From contig CAYTUX010000276.1 of assembly GCA_964441455.1 (NCBI GenBank), forward strand, positions 1-9,292: a DNA stretch of 9,292 bases. Reading direction: 5' to 3'. Every line of letters begins with the position of its first letter. The stretch's first letter is position 1. Positions 1 to 5,740 of this stretch are shown one piece after another. The notes beneath the pieces were generated by a model. It worked only from the letters and a program-made list of their open reading frames with translations. It made no database searches and was not told the DNA's origin. This DNA comes from JAQICX01 sp964441455 (GTDB lineage: Bacteria; Verrucomicrobiota; Kiritimatiellia; JAQICX01). A program made the translations under genes and the position numbers.

Positions 1-120
1 CCCGACCCTACAGTTTAGGATGCTGCAATCAAAGCTAAATGGTTGATTGCAAATGTTTTCTGTAGGCTCGGGGTGCTTCAACCCGCCTTTAAAATATAAT
101 TTTCAACTTTATCACCCAAA
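1..120. repeat. Dispersed nested-palindrome repeat, left copy (cut by window edge)
   Basis: This is the partner of the repeat at 8662-8797, in the same orientation. CCCGACCCTACAG at 1-13 pairs with CTGTAGGCTCGGG at 60-72 with one mismatch. An inner perfect 9-bp pair, TGCAATCAA (24-32) and TTGATTGCA (43-51), has an 11-base... loop of 33-42 between its arms. The right outer arm ACCCGCC (81-87) is present, but its left partner would lie before base 1. Similarity to the other copy runs on past the palindrome through an AT-rich tail to about 118. The sequence can fold as a long two-tier hairpin. It has no coding capacity and lies beyond the 3' end of clpX, so it could end or stabilise clpX transcripts. 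It is best described as a REP- or MITE-like element of unknown family. Confidence 0.8.
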
Positions 121-124
121 ACTG

Positions 125-150
125 AAAAAAACAAGCTCTCATTTGCTTAT
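125..150 (-). terminator. Possible weak rho-independent terminator after clpX
   Basis: Read on the minus strand, AAGC and GCTT (147-144 and 138-135, approximately) form a short 4-bp stem around an 8-base loop, followed by G and a run of seven T (131-125). It lies about 85-110 bases beyond the clpX stop, where the tig-clpP-clpX transcript should end. The stem is short and AT-balanced, so termination may be inefficient. The large palindrome at 1-87 lies immediately downstream and is an alternative terminating structure. Confidence 0.3.
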
Positions 151-233
151 TTTATTGGTTAAAACAGTTTTTTTTGTCCAACCGAAAAATTAAGGTCAAT
201 ACGAAGGAAATATTATTTGAGAAATGCTCTAGA

Positions 234-1490
234 TTATGATTCCTCTAGCATCTCTTTTATATATTTTTTAGTTATCTTGATTGATTTAGGATTATTCTCT
301 CCGTCCGGTGAGTCAAACATTATGTTAAGCATGATTTTTTCAAAAATAGATCTCAAGCCGCGAGCACCTGTTTTTTTGGCAATTGCAACATCGGCAATCT
401 CTTCAAGAGCCGGTTTATCAAAACTTAGCTGAATGCCATCAATAGCCATGAGTTTTTTAAACTGTTTTACAATGCTGTTAGTTGGTGTGGTTATTATTTC
501 AAGAAGCTGATCTCTTGTTAATTCTTTTAATGATGCAACAACCGGAAGACGTCCAACAAATTCAGGTATCAAACCAAATTGTATTAAATCTTCAGTTTCA
601 ATATCTCTTGACAGTTCTTCTTCATTTGCCTTTTCATACTCTTTTGTGAAACCAAGGCTGCCGGCTCCGTGCCTTTTTTTTATTATATCCTGTAAACCGA
701 CAAAAGCTCCGGCACATATGAAAAGAATGTTGCTTGTATCAATTTCAATATATTTTTGCTCCGGGTGTTTTCTTCCTCCTGCGGGAGGTACTCTTGCGAC
801 TGTTCCCTCTATAATCTTGAGAAGTGCCTGCTGTACACCTTCGCCGGATACGTCTCTGGTAATTGATACATTACCTGTTCTTTTGCCAATCTTGTCAATT
901 TCATCAACGTATATAATACCATGTTCAGCTTTTGAAATATCCATGTCTGCATTACGAATAAGAGCAAGAAGTATGTTTTCAACATCTTCTCCAACATAAC
1001 CGGCTTCTGTTAATGTTGTAGCATCTGCAAGTGCAAATGGAACATTAAGAATTTTTGCAAGACTTTTGGCAAGCAGTGTTTTCCCGGAACCTGTTGGTCC
1101 CATAAGAAGAATGTTGCTCTTTTCAATTTCAACATTTTCCAGTCCTTTAGGCATCTTTACATCTTGTGGATCAAGCAATGTATAACGTAGTCTCTTGTAA
1201 TGATTATGTACAGCAACTGATAAAACGCGCTTTGCATAGTCATGTCCTATTACATAGTTGTCAAGGTGTTTCTTTATTACCTTTGGCGACGGAACTTCTC
1301 CTAGATTTTCAACAGAAAATCCTTTTTGCTCCTCTTCATTGGGTGCTTTAATTCCTACCATCTCGGCACATGCTTCAACACATTTATTGCATATATGTAT
1401 TCCATCTGGTCCGGTTAGCAGCTGTTCTGTCATAAAGGCCGGTACCCCGCAAAAACTGCATACTGGTTCTTTTGTTTTTTTGTCACTCAT
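234..1490 (-). CDS. clpX: ATP-dependent Clp protease, ATP-binding subunit ClpX
   Basis: ClpX is the hexameric AAA+ unfoldase that recognises tagged or damaged cytoplasmic proteins and threads them into ClpP. The 418-residue length is normal for the family. An N-terminal zinc-binding domain has four cysteines, C11, C14, C34 and C37. The AAA+ core has Walker A GPTGSGKT (131-138), the pore loop GYVG (164-167), Walker B with VDEID (195-199), the RKH pore loop (240-242) and the sensor-2 motif GARGLR (375-380). The ClpP-docking loop reads LGF (279-281), a conservative form of the IGF tripeptide, so partnership with the adjacent ClpP is expected. The gene starts 9 bases after the clpP stop. No clear Shine-Dalgarno sequence precedes its ATG, which suggests translational coupling to clpP. 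No lon gene follows within the window. Identity is certain. Confidence 0.98.
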   Translation of the reverse strand: MSDKKTKEPVCSFCGVPAFMTEQLLTGPDGIHICNKCVEACAEMVGIKAPNEEEQKGFSVENLGEVPSPKVIKKHLDNYVIGHDYAKRVLSVAVHNHYKRLRYTLLDPQDVKMPKGLENVEIEKSNILLMGPTGSGKTLLAKSLAKILNVPFALADATTLTEAGYVGEDVENILLALIRNADMDISKAEHGIIYVDEIDKIGKRTGNVSITRDVSGEGVQQALLKIIEGTVARVPPAGGRKHPEQKYIEIDTSNILFICAGAFVGLQDIIKKRHGAGSLGFTKEYEKANEEELSRDIETEDLIQFGLIPEFVGRLPVVASLKELTRDQLLEIITTPTNSIVKQFKKLMAIDGIQLSFDKPALEEIADVAIAKKTGARGLRSIFEKIMLNIMFDSPDGENNPKSIKITKKYIKEMLEES

Positions 1491-1499
1491 AATTAATTA

Positions 1500-2105
1500 C
1501 TATTTCTTCTGTTCGGTAGGTAGAATAACTTGGTCAATTAAACCGTAATCTTTAGATTCCTGAGCAGACATAAAAAAATCTCTGTCCGAATCTTTTATTA
1601 TCTGTTTTTTTGTTTTACCGCAGTTATCGGCCAATATACCACTTAATAAATCTTTTTGTTTGAGAATTTCTGTAGCCTGAATGCTTATGTCAGATGCTTG
1701 TCCTTGAGTTCCTCCCCATGGCTGATGTAGCATTATTCTTGAGTGTGGCAAGGCATATCTCTTGCCTTTTGTTCCGCCTGACAATAACACAGCACCAAAA
1801 CTGGCTGCAAGTCCTATGCAGTAGGTTTCAACAGGGCATTTCATGAACTTCATTGTATCATAAATTGCAAAACCGGCACTAACAGACCCGCCCGGTGAGT
1901 TTATGTATATGCTGATTGGTTTTTCAGGATCCTCTGCCTGAAGAAAAAGTAATTGTGCAACAACTAAGTTTGCAATTACATCGTCTATAGCTGATCCAAT
2001 AAAAATTATTCTATCCTTTAATAACCTTGAGTAGATGTCGTATGAGCGTTCACCTCTGTTGGTCTGCTCTACGACCATTGGTACTAGTTGATTTTGGTTT
2101 GACAT
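1500..2105 (-). CDS. clpP: ATP-dependent Clp protease, proteolytic subunit ClpP
   Basis: ClpP is a serine peptidase (MEROPS family S14) that forms a two-ring 14-mer chamber and degrades substrates delivered by ClpX. The 201 residues match the usual length. The catalytic triad is visible as S102 in GLAASFGA, H127 in MLHQP and D176 in SDRDFF. The glycine-rich strand INSPGGSVSAG (68-78) is typical of the oxyanion region. The serine motif differs slightly from the common GQAASMGA form, with L for Q and F for M, which should not affect catalysis. The start is supported by AGGA (complement of 2112-2115) 6 bases before the ATG. It is the middle gene of tig-clpP-clpX, 20 bases after tig. As in other bacteria, a short N-terminal propeptide may be removed. 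Confidence 0.98.
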   Translation of the reverse strand: MSNQNQLVPMVVEQTNRGERSYDIYSRLLKDRIIFIGSAIDDVIANLVVAQLLFLQAEDPEKPISIYINSPGGSVSAGFAIYDTMKFMKCPVETYCIGLAASFGAVLLSGGTKGKRYALPHSRIMLHQPWGGTQGQASDISIQATEILKQKDLLSGILADNCGKTKKQIIKDSDRDFFMSAQESKDYGLIDQVILPTEQKK

Positions 2106-2125
2106 ATTTAATCCTTAGTTAATGA

Positions 2126-3418
2126 TTATTTTGCAAGTGCTTCATCTTTGATTGCGGCAAGTGCTTTGTTACATAGTATGTTTTCTTTTATATTTTCTGT
2201 GTTGTTTTTAAGAACTTCTTCTTTATAAGCTTCCGGAGTCATTCTGTTTTGCATTGCCATACGGTAAATGTTGTTCTCAACTTCTTCGTCTGTAACTTCA
2301 AGTGCCTTATCAATAGCAACCTGCATCAAAATATATGATAACTTAACTGCTTTCTTAGCTTCTATTTCACAGTTCTTTAAAATCTCTTCCTGTTTTTCTG
2401 CAATGTCATCTTCCTTTTGTCCCTGCTGCATGAATGATTGTACAGTTTGCTGTATACGCTGACGGGTTTCCATGGCAACTACTGATTCAGGAAGATCCAT
2501 TTTTGTGTGTTTGTCAAGATAATCAGCAACTTCCTGGATTAGTCTTGAATTGTCCTGTCCTTCTTTCCTCTGTTGTATATCTTCTCTGATCTTTGTCTTT
2601 AGTTCATCAATAGACTCAACCTGTATAGATTTAAGAAATTCTTCATTTATTTCCGGTAGAACTCTTTCCTGTAAATCTGTTAGAGTAACTTTATATTCCA
2701 CTGTCTTTCCTGCAACATCATCAATTGCATAGTCTTTCGGAAAATGAATAGAAACATCTTTTTCTTCTTCAAGTTTCATTCCTACAACTGCCTCATCAAG
2801 TCCCGGAACAACATCTTTCATCTCCGGAAGAATCCAGAAGTTTTCTCTATCTGAAATTCTTTTTACAGCTTCACCAAGATCAGTAAGTGGCTTGCCATCT
2901 AATGTTCCGGTAAATGAAACTCGCATGAAATCATCATCTTTTGCCGGACGATCTTCTACTTTGTTGTATGATGCACGACTTGCAATGATGCTTTCATACA
3001 TCTTTTCTATTTCATCATCTTCAACTTTGGATACATTTGGCTTTAAAGCTATTTTTTCATATCTGGGCATTTTGAAGTCCGGCTCAACATCAACAATTGC
3101 TGTAAATTTAAGACCGTTTTCAACAGAGCATTCCGGCTCTTTAATCTCTACAATCATAGCAACTTTCATATCAGCTTCTTTGATTGATGCTTGATATGAT
3201 TTTGCCATAAGTGATCGTTCTATCTCTTTAATGATATCTGCACCAAACTTCTGCTCAATAACCTTTGTTGTGGCTTTACCCTTTCTGAAACCTGGAATGG
3301 AAGCTTGTTTTTTGTACATTTTTATCGCTTCATCATACTCTTTTTTTACATCTTCGGCTGGTAGTGAAATGTCTAGTATTCTTCTGCAACCATTTGTCTC
3401 TTTAACTTCTACGCTCAT
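2126..3418 (-). CDS. tig: Trigger factor, ribosome-associated chaperone and peptidyl-prolyl isomerase
   Basis: Trigger factor binds near the ribosomal exit tunnel and shields emerging chains. The 430 residues fit the family. The N-terminal ribosome-binding domain (about 1-115) carries the signature PGFRKGK (42-48), although the proline that normally ends GFRxGxxP is T50 here. The FKBP-type isomerase domain spans about 160-250, with FTGTLDG (169-175), VPGLDEAVVGM (204-214) and FPKDY (226-230). The loop between its first two motifs is about 8 residues longer than in E. coli by my comparison from memory. Residues 255-430 form the charged helical chaperone domain. AGGA (complement of 3426-3429) sits 7 bases before the ATG. 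It is first in the operon with clpP and clpX, a conserved arrangement linking folding and degradation. Confidence 0.97.
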   Translation of the reverse strand: MSVEVKETNGCRRILDISLPAEDVKKEYDEAIKMYKKQASIPGFRKGKATTKVIEQKFGADIIKEIERSLMAKSYQASIKEADMKVAMIVEIKEPECSVENGLKFTAIVDVEPDFKMPRYEKIALKPNVSKVEDDEIEKMYESIIASRASYNKVEDRPAKDDDFMRVSFTGTLDGKPLTDLGEAVKRISDRENFWILPEMKDVVPGLDEAVVGMKLEEEKDVSIHFPKDYAIDDVAGKTVEYKVTLTDLQERVLPEINEEFLKSIQVESIDELKTKIREDIQQRKEGQDNSRLIQEVADYLDKHTKMDLPESVVAMETRQRIQQTVQSFMQQGQKEDDIAEKQEEILKNCEIEAKKAVKLSYILMQVAIDKALEVTDEEVENNIYRMAMQNRMTPEAYKEEVLKNNTENIKENILCNKALAAIKDEALAK

Positions 3419-3737
3419 CTATATTTCCTATTCGTTAAGTTTTCTTTAATAATTCTTTTAAATAAATTGTATTATCACTGTGTTTTTAATAATCATTAAA
3501 ATACTCTAATTTTTTGGATAATCGAACAGAGAAGCATATATAAATAAAATGTAAAAATCAAGTGTTAATTTTTATCTTAAGTTTTTTTAATGGTTCAACA
3601 GACAAAGTAAATGAAACAAACCTGTATGTTAGTTTAAAAGAATTAGGTCTCTCCTATAATAAAGTAAAAACAAAGAAATAGGGAGTGATGGCGAAGGATG
3701 CTCTGCTAGGTTAAGCTATTGTTCTCATCCAACCCAA
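3419..3737. other. AT-rich intergenic region: tig upstream DNA and a possible plus-strand ORF relic
   Basis: This gap must hold the promoter of tig-clpP-clpX. No clean consensus pair is visible. The best minus-strand guess is GATAAT near 3474 with a poor -35 (TTAATG) 17 bases upstream. An inverted repeat, TTTTAAT (3484-3490) and ATTAAAA (3495-3501), overlaps that region and could be an operator or chance in AT-rich DNA. On the plus strand, 3562-3681 is open from a GTG with no strong ribosome site. It ends in a 28-residue polar stretch, SLKELGLSYNKVKTKK at its end, that reads more like protein than random AT-rich sequence. It is perhaps a gene tail left after deletion. Just beyond, 3682-3737 is less AT-rich and contains GGATG (3696-3700) and CATCC (3726-3730), which could pair in transcripts leaving panE. 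Nothing here is firmly assigned. Confidence 0.35.
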
Positions 3738-4661
3738 CTATCTAAATAATTTGAGCTTTTCATACATCATTCTGTTTATAGGTGTCTCTATGCCTGACTT
3801 ATTAGCAATACGAATTATTTCACCCGTAATTTGTTCAATCTCAGTTTGCTTGTGGTTTAGAATATCCTGAAGCATTGATGAATGATTACTGGATGTTATT
3901 TTGCATATTTTGAGTATTCTTTCAAATGGATGCTCAAGTTGAATCTCTATCTGTTCAGCCTTTAAAATATTTAATATTTCATCAGAAATCTGTTTTGCCA
4001 ACTTTGTCAATTCGGGGTTTTCAAGTATTCCTCCATTTTTCACTTTGTATAAAGCTGTTATTGGATTTATTATCGCATTGACATATAATTTTGACCAGAC
4101 AACTGTTTTCCAGTTTTTGTGTATATTGCAAATAATGTCACTTTTTTCAAATAGTTCAGATAGTTCTCTCAATACAGATTCGTCACTTTTTATGTTTTTG
4201 AAAGAAGCAATATCAACAATTCCTTTGCCACAATATTTTGTTTTGTTGAAATCAATTGCTGTAGCACCTAAGGATGTGGTGCCGGCAATAATATTGTTTT
4301 CTGATAAATATCTATCTAATATTTCAACGTTGCCTAAACCATTTTGTAGTGTGATAATAGTTTTTGTAGCCTTGAGAAATTTTAAATTCTTTTCTACAGC
4401 TTCTTGAGTTGAGTAGGCTTTTGTTAGGATAATAGATATATCAGAAGGTTGCAACCGGTTATAGTCTGTTGTGGCATATAAGTTGTCTTTGTAATTAATG
4501 ACTTTCCCTGATAGATCTGTAATAAATATGCCATATTTATTGATCTCTGATGCCGATAACTCTTTTTTTGTTATGATTTGAACTTTTATTTTTTTGGCTG
4601 CAAAAAAAGATGCAAACAGCAATCCTAATGCACCATTTCCAATAATTGTTATAGGTTCCAT
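3738..4661 (-). CDS. panE: 2-dehydropantoate 2-reductase (ketopantoate reductase)
   Basis: The enzyme reduces 2-dehydropantoate to pantoate with NADPH in pantothenate (vitamin B5) and coenzyme A synthesis, in the cytoplasm. The 307 residues match the family. The N-terminal Rossmann domain starts with the dinucleotide-binding motif GNGALG (8-13). TLQNGLGN (104-111) carries the conserved asparagine N107. The C-terminal helical domain holds the probable catalytic lysine K191 in WSKLYVNAIINP, with N195 and N199 after it. SSMLQD (261-266) and TEIEQITG (273-280) supply S262 and E274, equivalent to the substrate-binding pair of E. coli PanE. The nearest ribosome-site-like sequence, AAGG, is about 12 bases from the ATG, which is long. 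It may be cotranscribed with the upstream genes. Other ketoacid reductases of this fold share the motifs, so the exact substrate is inferred. Confidence 0.9.
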   Translation of the reverse strand: MEPITIIGNGALGLLFASFFAAKKIKVQIITKKELSASEINKYGIFITDLSGKVINYKDNLYATTDYNRLQPSDISIILTKAYSTQEAVEKNLKFLKATKTIITLQNGLGNVEILDRYLSENNIIAGTTSLGATAIDFNKTKYCGKGIVDIASFKNIKSDESVLRELSELFEKSDIICNIHKNWKTVVWSKLYVNAIINPITALYKVKNGGILENPELTKLAKQISDEILNILKAEQIEIQLEHPFERILKICKITSSNHSSMLQDILNHKQTEIEQITGEIIRIANKSGIETPINRMMYEKLKLFR

Positions 4662-4689
4662 ATTATAAAATTACCTTGTCTTAATATTT

Positions 4690-4779
4690 TTAAAATCTTT
4701 TTTCAGGATCATCTTTTACAACTGTACCTACCATAAATCCTGCCGAATAACCATTACTTTTGTAAATGATATTATCCAT
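4690..4779 (-). CDS. Possible 29-residue small protein between the TIGR02757 gene and panE
   Basis: A short frame begins at an ATG overlapping the TIGR02757 stop (ATGGATAA, 8 bases shared) and encodes 29 residues, starting MDNIIYKSNG and ending VKDDPEKRF. A strong ribosome site, AAAGGA (complement of about 4788-4793), lies 8 bases before the ATG, inside the end of the preceding gene. That is the usual layout for translational coupling. The stop lies 28 bases before panE. Its centre, GYSAGFMVGTVV, is mildly hydrophobic but too short to call a membrane span. I recognise no family. It could be a real small protein, a coupling leader for panE, or the preserved start of a truncated gene. Confidence 0.4.
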   Translation of the reverse strand: MDNIIYKSNGYSAGFMVGTVVKDDPEKRF

Positions 4780-5599
4780 TTCTCAAATCCTTTACACTCA
4801 TTTCATCTCTTATTCCAAATCGTGTTAAAGAAAAATCATATTTGATCGGGTCAGTTGGACAGAAGTTTTTGAAAGCATTGGTTATTTCAATTGCCATTTT
4901 CATGTCGGCAGTTGACCGCCTGGTGAAACCAAAGTGTTTTGTTATGTTTGTAATGTGTGTATCTAATGGTATTATGAGTTTTGATGCCGGTATGGTTTTC
5001 CATAATCCTAAATCTACTTGATCATCTCTAATCATCCATCTTAAAAAAAGATTTATTCGCTTACATGCACCTTTTGTATTAGCTTTAGGAACCAAGTAAT
5101 TACCTCCGCAATTGAATTTTCCTATAAATCTTAATATTGTCGGTGCGAGATTCTCATCCTCATCTTTATAGCAGCTATAAAAACATGCTTCAAGTGAACC
5201 ATACTCTTTGTAGATGTTCTGTATGTTGAGCAGTGTACATATCAGTTCACCTTCTTTTACATAACGATATTTGAAACCACTAAATATTTTCCTTAGTTCG
5301 GAATCTGTTGTGCTCATTATGAATTTTTGCGGACAGACTCCAAGTTTGCTGAAAATTAAGTCAAGTGTTTTAAGAATCTGACTTACTCGACCAAATGCAA
5401 ACGCAGCTGATATGAAACCAACAAATTCAATGTCTAGGAGTTCTGTGTATTTGTATAAGTATTCAAGAGGGTCGGGACTGATAAATTCAACTTTGTTATA
5501 TTCTCTATATATATTCTCAAGTTGCTCTAATGATATTTTTGACATAGTTGGTCTGTTGACTTTTTTAAATACTGCATATGGTAATCTGTTTTTTTCCAT
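4772..5599 (-). CDS. TIGR02757 (DUF2400) family protein
   Basis: This is a conserved bacterial protein of unknown biochemical role. Numbering from the GTG at 5632, family-like features are the N-terminal YREYNKVEFISPDP (42-55), FISAAFAFGRVSQIL (73-87), the signature CKRINLFLRWMIRDD (190-204) with VDLGLW (206-211), IPLDTH (221-226) and CPTDPIKYDFSLTRFG (258-273). The last two blocks recall the region around the catalytic aspartate of HhH-GPD DNA glycosylases. A remote link to DNA repair is therefore possible, but it is inference. The start is uncertain. GTG at 5632 has its AAAAGG too close to serve. ATG at 5599, chosen here, gives 275 residues and lies just after the short frame ending at 5611. 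ATG at 5545 gives 257 residues and fits the usual family N-terminus. None has a strong ribosome site. Confidence 0.88.
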   Translation of the reverse strand: MEKNRLPYAVFKKVNRPTMSKISLEQLENIYREYNKVEFISPDPLEYLYKYTELLDIEFVGFISAAFAFGRVSQILKTLDLIFSKLGVCPQKFIMSTTDSELRKIFSGFKYRYVKEGELICTLLNIQNIYKEYGSLEACFYSCYKDEDENLAPTILRFIGKFNCGGNYLVPKANTKGACKRINLFLRWMIRDDQVDLGLWKTIPASKLIIPLDTHITNITKHFGFTRRSTADMKMAIEITNAFKNFCPTDPIKYDFSLTRFGIRDEMSVKDLRNG

Positions 5600-5610
5600 T
5601 ATTCTTTGTC

Positions 5611-5730
5611 TTATAAAGTGCTTTGCATGCACCTTTTATGAGGATTAAAAGATAACAATCGTTTGATGGATACATAGACTAGTCCAATACTAAAAAATGT
5701 TTTTACAGTCTCACCATCGTCAGTTTCAAT
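5611..5730 (-). pseudogene. Short protein-like frame between kinase and TIGR02757 genes; relic or tiny gene with ATT start
   Basis: The minus strand is open from 5760 to a TAA at 5611-5613. From 5730 it encodes 39 residues, beginning IETDDGETVKTFF and continuing SIGLVYVSIKRLL. It has no ATG or GTG and only a late TTG. Yet a full AAGGAG ribosome site (complement of 5737-5742), overlapping the kinase stop, lies 6 bases before an ATT codon at 5730. The residues look protein-like: an acidic strand with DGE, then a hydrophobic segment and a basic end. The frame stops 11 bases before the ATG at 5599 of the next gene. It may be a tiny gene with a rare start, the tail of a lost gene, or a coupling leader. 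I recognise no family with confidence. Confidence 0.35.
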
Positions 5731-5740
5731 CTCAAGCTCC

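Noticed and set aside
1..120. CRISPR array
   Set aside because: There are only two copies, about 8.7 kb apart, with no regular spacers and no cas genes.
217..432. Plus-strand open frames opposite clpX, tig, panE and the kinase
   Set aside because: They lie antisense to well-identified genes, have low-complexity Ser/Phe/Ile-rich translations and no family motifs. They are shadows of the real coding strand.
3682..3737. A tRNA, integron attC site or other structured RNA
   Set aside because: Only a 5-bp GGATG/CATCC pairing is visible, with no cloverleaf, T-arm motif or attC core sites. The tiny frame beginning ATGGCGAAGG has just eight codons.
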